The notes under the pieces: model-generated
The model's input: the letters and a program-made list of their open reading frames with translations, nothing else
Databases searched by the model: none
Told to the model about the DNA's origin: nothing
Translations under genes and position numbers: made by a program
Assembly: GCA_001599915.1 (NCBI GenBank)
Contig: BCIG01000004.1
Coordinates: 682,001-746,000 of the forward strand
Length of the DNA stretch: 64,000 nucleotides
Source: Symbiotaphrina buchneri
Taxonomy: Eukaryota > Ascomycota > Symbiotaphrinales > Symbiotaphrinaceae
Direction of reading: 5' to 3'
Part shown: positions 9,404 through 20,649 of the stretch, in pieces
How the letters are laid out: each line of letters starts with the position of its first letter
Numbering within the stretch: position 1 is the stretch's first letter

Positions 9404-11083
9404 CGCACGTGCTTATTTTGAGCCGTTTGAAGTAAACTGTTGTAGTGATATAAGGCTGGCCGACTGTTCGCGGTTCATCCGCCATCCTGACGGATGGCTT
9501 TGGGTTACATGCATACTTGTGCATGCAGCCAACTGCAAGTATGGACATCGCAAGGGAGGGATTGGTTGCAAATTGAGCACAGCTCGACCCCATCTGGACA
9601 GTTGCAGCCATCCATATTGTGAAGATAAAACGCACACTCAGCATTCGAACATTCTGTACAGCCTGGCCGGGCCAATTGCCAGTACATGGTCGCTAGAGGC
9701 ATTTCTAACTTGAAAATTGTCGATTGAAGCGTCCGCTGCTGGTGTTATCGTAGGGATTATGACCCCTGATGCTTCCTGTTGGAGCCAACCGGCAGAAAGC
9801 TGCGGGGAGGTTCAGCACCTTTGGTCTTCAAGAACAGCCGTATCATCTTGGAGGGGGCAGTACGGCGGTACAAATCAACCGAGGTAGCTGGCTCGCTGGT
9901 TTCCACCATGGAACTTTCAGATCTCCACACAACCAACTCTAGACGGCTCGCGCAGACTGGACGGTGTAAGTGCATCTCAAGTTCCATCGATTGCTGACCT
10001 AGGTCCTCTTCCGATGTTGGGCTTCCTGTTTCTCTTGGGGTCTTGGTTTCAACGGCGCGGTCTTGAAACGCCCCTGGCATCATGGCGGAAACGCCAAGCA
10101 GCCCGCTGCCACCTTTCAATTTCCCGTTCAAACGACGAACTCATACGCTTCGTTATGCGCCGAATTGCTATTCCTTCAGTGTTTTCCTTTTGCTCTAAAG
10201 AACCCCAACTAATTCAGATCAATCCTGCTGGCGTACGGAGTGACTATCTGATTCTAGCCTTGATATTCATATCTCCGTGGCCTGCAGGGGTGAGACGCCC
10301 CACTATGATACCCGCGGTGGTCCCGCTTGCCGCGAGCCGATGCCACAGATCTCGTTTTATGTCCCTTCGGGCTTTTTCTTATTGAACCTTGCTTCACACG
10401 TTTTGCTGCACCTGCCGCTCGGATGTCGCCCGAATATGCATAATCTAAGCTTTATTGGACTTCAGTCTACGTCTTGAACAACACCTCCTAACCAAGCGAA
10501 AGAAGCTATCGGAAGGGTCCCCATTTCCTGGACTCAGCGCGGATGCCATCATGACGGGAACTTACCAACTGCGGCCAGGCGCAAATGGTTAGACTTTACG
10601 CTGGCCGGTTTTACCTGTCGCCGACGAAGGACGTTGGACGCCCCCTTGAGGAACACGCATAACGTCAAAAGTCAATCACTGTCCCTAAGTCAGCCCACTG
10701 CAAGGCTCTAAAATCCCGCATATATGCAGGGATAGACTGACCTCGTGTATCGTGGAACTACTACTGTTTCGTGTACGATGTACTTTCACGCCGGGGTGTT
10801 GCTGGCTCAAGTTCTGCCTCTCTTAGTCCCTGCTCACTCTGCGAATCTTTCTTATAAAGGTGACTGCTGCTCCTTTGCATCTTCCTTCACCAAGACATCG
10901 TCTTCCAGCACTTGCCATTCGTTCACTGTTCGCGGTCTGTGACCTTACATTCTCTTCTTTTCTCCGACACTGTCTCTAGCCTCATCGATTGACGGCTGTG
11001 GTACCATTCACCCTTCCATTACATCGTTGATACTTGATCGGGTCCTAGAGTCCATTCGTTTCTTCAAGTGCATACGATCCAAC
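9404..11083. other. Intergenic, no gene seen
   Basis: Several frames of 60-130 codons overlap on both strands without coherent domains. The 3' part (about 10700-11083) is CT-rich and is presumably the promoter and leader of the AA9 gene. Confidence 0.45.
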
Positions 11084-12479
11084 ATGTCCTTCACCAAGAC
11101 AGCTTCCCTGGCTGCTTTGCTCAAAGCCCTCAGCTTGATCAAGGGAGCATATGCCCATGGTACCGTGTCTGGTATTGTCATTGATGGGACTTAGTAAGTA
11201 CACCTTCGAGCCTACTCACACTAAGACTGACCCAATACAGTTACCAGGGATACAGTCCATCGTTTGAATACCAGAACCCTCCCCCACGGTTATCGGTTGG
11301 TCCGTCCCGGAGGATCTAAGTAACGGGTTTGTGTCCGATGTCACGAGTCCGGATATGATTTGTCATTTGGGTGCCACACCTGCGGGGACGCATGCTACAA
11401 TCGCCGCGGGATCGACTGTGGAACTTCAATGGACTCCGTGGCCGGAAAGTCACAAGGGTCCGGTTATCGATTACCTCGCGAACTGTGGCGGCCCTTGTGA
11501 GAGTGTCGACAAGACAACGCTTGAGTTCTTCAAGATCGATGGCGTCGGTCTGATCAACGAGGACACGCTCCCTGGAACATGGGCATCTGATCAACTTATT
11601 GCCAACAACAACAGCTGGGTTGTTGAGATCCCATCCTCTATCGCACCCGGAAACTATGTCCTCCGACATGAGATCATTGCGCTTCATTCAGCCGAAAGCG
11701 AAGGCGGTAACCAGAACTACCCTCAATGCATCAACCTCGAAGTGACAGGTACCGGAACCGACAACCCGGCTGGTGTTCTTGGTACGGCCCTCTATGGTGC
11801 GACGGACCCGGGCATCGAAATCAACATCTACCAGACCTTGTCAACCTACATTGTTCCCGGTCCCACGCTGTACAGCGGTGCGGTTTCAATCACCCAGGGC
11901 ACCGAGGCTATCACTGGCAACGCTCCCGCGGCTACCGCTGCGGCCTCAGTTGCCTCGTCTCCTGCTTCTAGCGCTGCTCAGGTCACGTCTGCAGCTGTTT
12001 CTTCCAGCGCTGCCCAAGCTACCTCGGCGGCGGCTTCCTCGGTTAATGCCGCATCTTCCACCGCAACCGCAAGTGCCAGCCAGGTTCTCGCCGTCTCCGG
12101 TTCCGCGTGCAGCACCTCCACTGTCACTGTCACCCGGTCTGCGTCTGCGACTACCACGGTTGCCCCTCAAAAGGCACTTAGCAAGTCTTCTGCTGCGGCG
12201 TCGACAGTGGCCGCTGTCAGCACTCCTACCGCCGTTGCGTCATCTGCTGTTGTCACGCCAGTCGTCAGTTCAGTTGCTGCTGTTGTTTCGTCTGCAGCCC
12301 CGTCTGCCGTGCCATCAGCTACGGCTTCCGCGACGGGCACAACGGGCGCGACAGCCACAAGCCTTACAGACCTCATCCAGGAGATGACGCAGCTCTTGAC
12401 GACCTTCTACGACAGCGTTACTGGCAGCAGCTCCACGGCTGCTAAGGCTCGCCGGCACGCGAGGGCTTTCCGTGTCTAA
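11084..12479 (+). CDS. AA9 lytic polysaccharide monooxygenase, frame broken once
   Basis: Exon 1 (11084-11193) encodes a signal peptide ending AYA, then the mature N-terminus [11 protein letters not shown]. The first His is half of the copper histidine brace. Intron 11194-11240 (GTAAGT...ACAG) follows, then exon 2. Other AA9 hallmarks are [24 protein letters not shown] (second brace His), [10 protein letters not shown] and NQNYPQC with the axial Tyr. A Ser/Ala/Thr-rich tail of about 200 residues ends in a short basic segment, with no CBM1. The secreted enzyme should oxidatively cleave cellulose or related glucans. Oddity: exon 2 starts in the right frame, but after QNPP the conserved TVIGW continues one base out of frame. 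One C too few in the C5 run at 11280-11285 explains it. This is either a sequencing error or a real lesion. Confidence 0.85.
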
Positions 12480-14019
12480 GACACACGCCAATACAGTTTT
12501 ACTGTCCCAACCTGAGACCCGATTGATCGTGGTCAGGATGTTCTTTGGATTCGTACCACAGCTTCGTTGACGAAGTTGGGTCTTCTTGCGGACGCGCTGC
12601 GCGTGGCCCCTTTTTTGTATACTAGCACTGATGGCACGATATGAGCAATGTATAACATGTTACGTGCAGTTTTATGGAACCGTTGCACTGAAACTCGCCA
12701 TGGATTGCTGATGCCTCTATTATAATTTATTTTTGTAGAGTTAACCCGCTGCAGTTTGGAGATTGATCGCAGTCTACGATGTCCTGTGCGGGAGTGGTAA
12801 GGTAGTTGCGGAGAACCCTCGGAGGTTCAACGCTTACGCCGCAACACAGTCACCGTACTGGGGAGCGGTACTAGCCCAACATGCAATATCAGTTGGTAGC
12901 AACTTCTAATTGCAATATCTCATGCTCGAAAACGGAGCTCCCACTCTGGGCATCTTCTCCGGCTTTCTTTTCCGCAGCCTGCTCAATGTTGTAGTTTTGA
13001 CCTTTGAATATCCTGAATACTTGAGCGTGATACATTTGCATTGGGCGGTGAAGCTCCCCAGGCCGATCCGCCTTTCGTCCTGCCGCCTGGGCCTCGATAT
13101 ATGATTCACTTTCAGCTCCCATATCCAACCTTCGGGCCTATGGCCCAACTCTACCAGAGGCTGCTATTATATTGATTCATGCTAATAACAGACTGCAGTT
13201 CGAGACTTTGTCTCATCCAAACTACATAAATATACTGAGACCACCTCCTTGCCGAGGCAACTGCCCCGACTTACCATCGGCAGTAATGAAACTTCCTGCA
13301 AATAGCAGCCTGCGTGAGACTTAGTCTCCACCAGATCACACACTACTTACCGAGACTACCTCTCAGCCTCGGCATGGCGAAATAACCTTTAAACCATGCT
13401 GAACAATAGGACCTTGCCCGAGTTGCGGGTCCCTCTCATAGTCGACATTAAAGAACTTCTCCACCCAGAGTCCCAACCATTGACAATCGTACACCCGCCG
13501 GCCCATGTGGCGGCTCAATCAAGTAAGTACTGTCCTCCCCAAACAGCCTCTGGTAGAAATTTTTTTTGCCCTTGTCATTATTTCTTCCTTCCTCTTGTGT
13601 CCCCTTCTTTCTCATTTCTGGATATATTCACCGCATATTACAGGCCCTCTTGTCACGCAAATGCTGTTAGAATGCATAGGGTTGTAAAGTGTCTTTCCAT
13701 CTTTCGAAAAATAGACCGTTTTAGACTGCAAAATGGTTGGGAGAGAAGAGAACTCCGACAGAGCTGAAACATGTTCTTATCTAGGAAGTCCTGCTTATAA
13801 GAGACCGGTGGGTCAAGCAGATCGGGGTAAACAGTTCGTATTTATTTCAACATGCACAGCAGTATAACACTTCACAGGATCAGCCTGGAGAACTGGTCGA
13901 ATATGTTTGCTTTCCAAAAGCTCCTCGGCTTCCAGCATTATCGGTTCCAAGCAGAATGCTCAAAGGCAGTTTGACTTATAGGCCTGTCGGCTACTTCGGT
14001 CTATTGCAGATCTGATGCT
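12480..14019. other. Intergenic, no gene seen
   Basis: No domain-bearing frame. Between 13200 and 13340 there are two short GAGAC/GTCTC palindromes (gagactttgtctc and gagacttagtctc) and related gagac motifs, of unknown meaning. Confidence 0.45.
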
Positions 14020-14463
14020 ATGGATGAATGTACTCGTCGGACGTGCTTCACATTCGATGGCGTCGTCGGCAGAGTTTTATGCCGCAAAACCGACTCTTCT
14101 GTCAACTCAAAGCGAAAGTGTTCCAATCTACAACGCATCATCCGCAAGTGCCACGTCTGGAAGCTCTTGGCAGTGGCCATTCTCTGCCTTCCACTGCTCG
14201 TCATTGGACTCCTTTCACACTTCGAGGCTGGCAATAGCACGCAATCCCAGAGACAATGGACAATGACTTGGTTGGCATTTGGAATGTGTATGGGGTTCCT
14301 CCCATATCTGGAGAAAATGCTGGTACGATATTCAAACCACGGCTTCTTCAATCGGTGTGTCATAGGGTGGGTGCTGGTGGTTTGCGGATTACCGGCCATT
14401 GGCGGACTGGTCGTGGTTGGAAAAATGTTCGCAGATTATGGGAACTGTGTACGATTTAATTGA
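14020..14463 (+). CDS. Small predicted membrane protein, function unknown
   Basis: A 147-residue frame. After a Cys- and Lys/Arg-rich N-terminus (about 1-45) it has three hydrophobic segments: about 47-66 (LLAVAILCLPLLVIGLL), about 82-100 (TWLAFGMCMGFLPYL) and about 113-137 (CVIGWVLVVCGLPAIGG). The clean alternation of hydrophobic helices with charged loops suggests a real three-helix membrane protein. I do not recognise a family. There is no partner gene close by. An upstream exon is possible but I could not support one. Expression evidence would be needed to be sure. Confidence 0.4.
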   Translation: MDECTRRTCFTFDGVVGRVLCRKTDSSVNSKRKCSNLQRIIRKCHVWKLLAVAILCLPLLVIGLLSHFEAGNSTQSQRQWTMTWLAFGMCMGFLPYLEKMLVRYSNHGFFNRCVIGWVLVVCGLPAIGGLVVVGKMFADYGNCVRFN

Positions 14464-15047
14464 GGCATATTCAGTGCCTTTGGAGTGAGTCTTTCAAATG
14501 AAGATGCAGTACTACTGCAGCATCCGGCGTTCGCAGTTGCAGGCTTTGACCAGAGCTGTATTTCCTGCGACGATTCCTGGACCGGTCTTTCCGATTTCTT
14601 TACTGATTAGAAACGCATCTGCACCTGTCAGCGACGAGGCGCCGAACTTCTAAACTCCGGGACGCTGCATCGAATGCCTTGGGAGGCCTGAATCTGTGCG
14701 TTGCCGCAATGAGCTTCGGTGCCTGCAGTGCACGGCCGATAAGCTTCTAAAGTCCGGCGGGCCGCTGCAGCTGCATATACGACAGACCAAAATCGAAGAA
14801 CTGCACCAACGTGAGTAAAAGGGAGCTTGTCAAGTCTCTCCATCGAAATCGCATAAATAAAGAGCCCCTTGGAACATTATGATTCTGTACTTCCGTTCTC
14901 CTTTGTCCTCAGTCATAGTCATCAGTGTCAAGATTTCATACCCAACAGTCAACCGCTTCATATTAACCTTCCCTCCTTCTTTGTGACAGCTCTCGAAAGA
15001 ATCTCTATCGCAAATCTTCTCAATTTCTTACCTATCTGGCTACGAAA

Positions 15048-16119
15048 ATGCCAGCCACGCCTCTCCTCCCATCATTTCTCCTGCCCGGCTATGCGCGCAT
15101 CAAGCTCCATCCAACATGGACATCAGCCTCGCAAATGCCAGATCTGACCGGCAAAACAGCCCTCGTGACAGGCGCAACGTCTGGGATAGGCTACGAAACA
15201 GCACTGCAACTCGCCCTTCGTGGTGCCCAGGTCTTCATCGGCGCCAGAACGAAGGCAAGAGGTGAACAAACCGCAGCGAAGATCCGCTCTGCGGTGGGAC
15301 GGCAGGGGAAGAACAGCGGAATAGAAGTCTTCGTCGTTGATCTGTCTGACTTGAAAGCTGTATTTACTCTTTTTCAAAACAATCTTTGAGGATGTTGGTT
15401 GACACGATCGACGTTTCCAGACCAAAGCTGCAGCGCAAGCCTTCCTCTCGACCAACGTCCGCCTCGACATACTGATCAACAACGCCGGCATCATGGCGCA
15501 GAAGTTAACGCTCACGCCCTCAGAGCACCTCGAAAGCACCATCACAACCAACCATCTAGGTCCCTTCCTGCTCACCACGACCCTCCTTCCCGCCCTCGCT
15601 CCCGGCGCGCGCATCGTGAACGTGTCCTCCTACGCACACACGCAGACGCAGTCCCCAGTATACACCGACGACATCCTCTCCTCTCCGCCCACGAACCCCC
15701 TCCGCACGCCAGACGAGCGCTACGCCAACGCCAAACTCGCCACAGTGCTCTTCACGCGCGGGCTGCAGCGGCGTCTGGGCTCAACCGCCTTCGTCAACGC
15801 ATGCCACCCCGGCACGGTGCGCACGGCGCTCAACCGCGACTTGTATAAGGTCCCTGTGGCGGGGACGGTGGTGCGCGGCGTCATGGCTTTGATTGGTGTC
15901 GATGTGCAGACCGGCGCGCTGACGACGCTGTACCTGGCTGCGGCGAGGGAGGTCGAGAGGGAGAGCGTGAGAGGTGAGTATTTTGTCGCTGTGGCGAGGA
16001 GACCGGGAAAGGAAGAGGTGAGTCCGTTGGTTGAGGATGAGGAGTTGGTGGAGCGCTGTTGGAAGTGGTCGGAGAAGGTGGTGAAGAGGGCGGCTGGGGA
16101 AGGGATTGGGGCGGAGTGA
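15048..16119 (+). CDS. Short-chain dehydrogenase/reductase (retinol-dehydrogenase-like)
   Basis: Two exons, 15048-15359 and 15421-16119, with a 61-nt intron (GTATTT...TTCCAG, branch-like ggttgac) in phase 0. The product is 336 residues. It has the classical Rossmann motif TGATSGIG (about 41-48), the strand LINNAG (about 125), SS then the active-site YANAK (Tyr and Lys of YxxxK), and PGTV after it, as in NADP-dependent retinol dehydrogenase/WW-oxidoreductase-like SDRs. An ART motif after the second strand fits NADP preference. The substrate is unknown. A cataaataaa element about 180 bases upstream may be its TATA box. No metabolic partner is adjacent; the next gene downstream is the H+-ATPase on the other strand. 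Confidence 0.9.
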
Positions 16120-17201
16120 CCTGAAGAGAAGGTCGAGAGAAGGAGAGGGATGAGATGGAAGGAGACCCCCTTGTCTGCTTACCCTGCTCCATCCCGTACT
16201 TCTTTGAATGCATGCCAACCGATGCACTGTCCCATTATTCAGTAATCCATCAATTTACCATTCAATCAACCATTGAATCAATGTCACAAGCCTACAAGCA
16301 ATGGCCATCCTGCAGTACCCTCTTTCCCCATCATGAAGAAAACAAACCTGTGACTGAGTGAGTGAGTGATTGAGTGGGTGGCGAAAATGATCAAAGATGT
16401 TGACGTGCTGCGTTGGACATGCGAGACGACAGCATGCGAATGAACGGATCTCCTGATTCAGATGATGTGGCTTTCTAGATGATTGCTTTGAACTTGCGTG
16501 CTGTACAAGGGGGCAATTGCATGGCTTCAATGTTGGAATAGTGGACGCCACGATCTATAGTGGCGATCGATAGTTGCGCAATGGACTCACTTTCCAGGCA
16601 TCATTACTTTCGCTATCAGATCACCATTATCTCCACCTAAGCGCACAATCGCATCAAAGTTACGTGACGAATTTCACGTGACGATTTGCACAGCATCAAT
16701 ATGTCTCCTTTAGTAGAAATAAGAACCTTTGGATTTATCACAAGGCGCGAAGAGAGGTATATACACAAGGGAATTAGGTGTTCTGTTAGAGTACGATGAC
16801 GATTCGCGCAACAACGCAATGTTCTTCGCAGACGAGAACAAGGAACAACACAGAGACCCAATCTGCAGTGCGTCGGGGAATTCGGAGCAACAGCAGTGGC
16901 AGCAGCAGCAGCAACATGCAAGACGACAAGACGGGGAAATAAGAAAGAACGGTCTAGTGTGATTTGTAGCATATGTAGCCCATTTCCGACGCGCGCAAAA
17001 GACGACTCCAGTTCACAAATTGAACGCCAAAGCCCCCCCATCAGAGAAAACGGTTTCCCTACCTTGCACCACCTCTTTGCCCGGATGTCAGGTATCGAAG
17101 CTATTTTGGTTTTTTCTTTCAAGAGCACTGCTGCACCGAGTCTAAGCGGATCTTATTTCATCCACAGACATGCGTTGTATGTAGAGAGACACAGAAGACG
17201 T
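16120..17201. other. Intergenic between convergent genes
   Basis: This interval carries the 3' ends of the SDR and of the minus-strand H+-ATPase. A short (cag/gca) run lies near 16892-16915. No gene is supported. Confidence 0.5.
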
Positions 17202-20200
17202 TTAGTCCTCCTCCTCGGCCTCGGCGGCCTTGGCGGCAATGAAGTAGCGCTCCTTGCCGGTAGTGTCGTCGCGTTCGTGCTCCAGAGCAAGCTTGGACAG
17301 GTGAGCGATAATGTTCTCAAGCTGCTCGTCGGACCGGCTACGGGAAGCACGGCCAAGGTTGTCGAGCCATGGGATTTGGTTGAGGACGTAGTAGACGAGA
17401 GCAATGACGATGGTGACACCGATCGAGTAACCCCAGACGACAACGACGGTGACGATGTCAGTCCAGCCATCCTCGGTCTGCTTGAAGTGGTCGACCGGGA
17501 GTTGCCCGTTCTCCTCGATGGAACCAGAGAGCCAACCGAAGACACAGAAGAGAGTAGACAGGGCATCGACACCAAGAATGGCACCGACGAGTTGCCACGA
17601 TGGCCACGTCTTTCCACCACGGGTAACGAAGATCAGCCAGTTTTCGGTGAGCGAGACCTCAAGGAAGAGAATCTCCTGGATGGAACCGAAGCGCTGGATG
17701 ATACCACCGTTGGGGAGGTACATGGAACCACGGATGACCCAGGTACCAGCAGCCAAGAGAAGACCGAGAACAACGGAGANGATCCAGATCTTGGGCAATT
17801 GCCACTCGACAGGGCGAGCTTCGTAGTGGGCGTTATCGTAGGCGACAGCGATGGTGGCCAAATCAGCAAACAGGGCCAAGAACACAATCAGCTCGACACG
17901 GATCGTCTCGTCGATGATGCACATGGAAGTAACAAGGTAAACTTCCAAGTGCAAGCAAAGAGCGATACGGTACTGGATATAAGCCTTCATACGCTGGAAG
18001 ATTTGACGGGCGATCTTGATGGCAGAGACAATGGTGCTGAGACCAGGAGCAAGGAAAACGATATCAGCGGCGGCCTGAGCAGCTTCCGAGGCACCCTCGA
18101 CAGCGATACCACAGTCAGCCTTCTTCAGCGAGGGAGCGTCGTTGACACCGTCACCAGTCATGGCAGTCAAGTGACCTCTCTGTTGAAGCATCTCGACGAC
18201 CTGATACTTGTGTTCGGGGAAAACTTCGGCGAAACCATCGGCCTTTTCAATGAGGTCGTGTTGCATAGCACCGGAAAGACCACCATGGATGAGCTTCTCG
18301 GAGTTGTACACCTTCGTTCCAAGAGCAAGCATCTTGCAAGTCTCCTTGGCAATGGCAATGGCATCACCAGTCAACATCTTAACGGAGAGACCGAGGGTTT
18401 GAGCTTCAGAAATGGTCTGGGCGGTATCCTCACGCGGAGGGTCGAACATGGGCAACATTCCGAGAAGAACCCAGTCCTCGTTGCCACGCTTGACAGCAAC
18501 ACCGAGAGAACGGAAACCACGGCGGGCGAATTCGGTAGCCTTGGCCTTGTACAGATCGGCAGTGTCCTTGGAGCAGTTGGCCAATTGCAAGACAGCCTTG
18601 GGAGCACCCTTGGTGCACAGGTAGGTCTCGCCGTTGAGAACGCATTCAGCCACGATACGCTTGGAGACGGGGTCGAAAGGTGTGAAGCGGACGGTCTTCC
18701 AGCCTTGCTGCAGGATTTCCTTCGCTTTCGGGTAACGCTTGAGGGTGGTGATGGTGACCTTGTCAATAGGGTCAAGAGACTTGATGTTGTGAGATGAGGC
18801 AAGAGCAGCGACGGCCATCATCCAGTTGACATCCTCGCCCTCAGCGACGTATGGCTCACGGATAGACAGCTGGTTGGCGGTCAGTGTACCGGTCTTGTCA
18901 GAGCACAGAATGTCGACACCAGCCAAAGACTCGATGGCAGTCAACTTCTGCACAATGGCCTTCTCTTCAGCCAAATAGGCGGCACCAACAGCCAGTGTGG
19001 TGGTCGTGACGACGGGAAGACCGACGGGGACACCGACGATCAAGAGAATCAGAGCGTAGTGAAGCAAGTTGCGGGAGCTCCACTCGGGAGTCGCAATATT
19101 AAGGTGATGGTAGAAACCCCCGATCCAGGCGATCAAGATCCACATAACCACAAGGACCAACAGCGCTGTACCGATGGAGTTCATGATAGCCTTGAAGTGA
19201 CCAGTGTCATTGGCACCTTGGACCATGGAGGCAGTGCGACCGACGAATGAGAACTTGGCAGATGTCGTGACAACGGTGTAAGCCTTGCCGCGCTTGCAAC
19301 CGGTAGTGTAGTAGACGGTATCGAGCATAAACTTGTCGACGGCCAAGGATTCACCAGTGATAGCAGACTGATCGCAGGCAACCAGGGAGTGACCGATGTG
19401 GTGTTCCTCCTCGTCGTCCTCGTCATCCTTCTTCTCAGTCTTTCCGTGCTCGCCAAGGGCCAAGTGGTGTTTGTACTCCTCGAAACCGTTGGGGTCGTCG
19501 TAACCGCAGATAACACGGGCCTCGCCGGGAACAACGCGACCTTCCTCGATAACGATCTAAAGACTGTCAGCATGTGCAGGAAAGTGGCCGCAGAGGTCGG
19601 GCTATGAACATACAATGTCACCGGGGACAAGCTCGCGGGCGAGGATTTCCGTCTCATGGCCATCACGGACAACAGTCGCCTTCATGGCAATATCACCCTT
19701 AAGCGAGGCGACGACATCCGCAGCTTGTTTTTCCTGGTACCAACCGACAATGGCGTTGAGCATAAGAATACCGATGATGACACCGAAATCGACCCAATCC
19801 CGAAGACCAGCAGCGAGAAGGACGGCAAGCTCCATGACTGTATGGTTACCATGTCAGCGACGCATTCCTCGGTAATTTTTCGGTAATTTGGCGCTAGCGT
19901 CTAGCCCCGAAGGCCACCCGCCCAAATCAAAACAAGCGAAAAAAAGAGCTCCGCAAAAACAGCTTCGGAGGTGCTGCATGGGGTGGTGTGGTGATGATGA
20001 TGGTGATGGTGCACTCAATTGCACCACAAAACAAGGACCAAAACTTACCATAGAGAATAGGACCCTGGAAGTAGGACAAGAACTTCAAGAACATGTTCTC
20101 CTTTTCCGACGTAATTTCGTTCCAGCCAGCTTTTCGGCGACGGTTCTCAACCTCCGATGATGACAGACCCTGGTGCATATCGGTGTTCAACCAGTCGTCC

Positions 20201-20445
20201 GGAACGACCAATCCCTCATCCTTCGCACCCTTGCCCTGCGCCTTCGCGCGCTTCGACATCTTCCGCCATGGTGCATACCATGGTGCCTTGTAGGTAGCGG
20301 CGGAGTCATCCTCCGTCTCGGAGATGTCCTTGGAGTCGCGGTATGTCGAGATGAATCTCACCAAGGCAGAGTATTCATCCAGATTCTCAAATCCAGTGTC
20401 TCCAGCACCCCCATTTTCGAGGTCATGACCAGCGTTGGCCGGCAT
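17202..20445 (-). CDS. P3A-type plasma-membrane H+-ATPase, divergent class
   Basis: Three exons: 20445-20049, 19837-19614 and 19556-17202, with introns of 211 and 57 nt. The product is 991 residues. Visible are the actuator VACDQSAITGES, the phosphorylation site CSDKTGTLT, the nucleotide-binding KGAPK, and the hinge MTGDGVNDAPSLKKAD. There are about ten membrane segments, with ENWLIF near the end. It pumps protons out of the cell and energises uptake. It differs from the Neurospora PMA1 type in several ways: a long N-terminus, an acidic/His insert (KKDDEDDEEEHH) before the actuator, and a C-terminus rich in charge (EHERDDTTGKERYF) without the usual QRVSTQHE ending. I infer the second, PmaB-like fungal class. 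One base is ambiguous (n at 17780), giving an NTC codon in a membrane helix. Confidence 0.95.
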
Positions 20446-20585
20446 CTTGATCCTTCTTGTCCCTTGGTGGACTACTCCCAACGACTGGCGAGGCGATGAT
20501 GAGAGGGATGTCTCAAGGCACACCGGCACGAAGTTCGATGCTGAGGTAAGGAGAAGGGAAGCGGAGGAGAAGAAGAACGAAGCTT

Positions 20586-20586
<1 letters not shown>

Positions 20587-20623
<37 letters not shown>
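20587..20623. repeat. 37-base G homopolymer upstream of H+-ATPase
   Basis: An uninterrupted run of 37 G (C on the gene strand) lies 142 bases before the H+-ATPase start, followed by taggggg and a T6 run. It is in the promoter or 5' leader. Such a length may reflect a real unstable tract or an assembly artefact. Confidence 0.95.
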
Positions 20624-20624
<1 letters not shown>

Positions 20625-20649
20625 AGGGGGTTTTTTAACGGAAGCCGCG

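Noticed and set aside
9505-9702. Cys-rich minus-strand frame upstream of the deaminase gene (ELCSICNQSLPC...)
   Set aside because: RING-like spacing is incomplete, there is no ATG start, and other phases there are equally open. It could be chance.
11773-12387. Leu/Pro/Arg-rich 204-codon frame inside the AA9 tail
   Set aside because: It is an out-of-frame shadow of the Ser/Ala-rich tail of the AA9 gene.
13200-13345. GAGAC/GTCTC palindromes
   Set aside because: Short and imperfectly spaced, with no nearby gene start to make them a credible operator. Noted only.
16896-18797. Open frame of 633 codons on the plus strand across the H+-ATPase gene
   Set aside because: It lies antisense to a strongly conserved exon, has no domain, and is explained by codon bias of the real gene.
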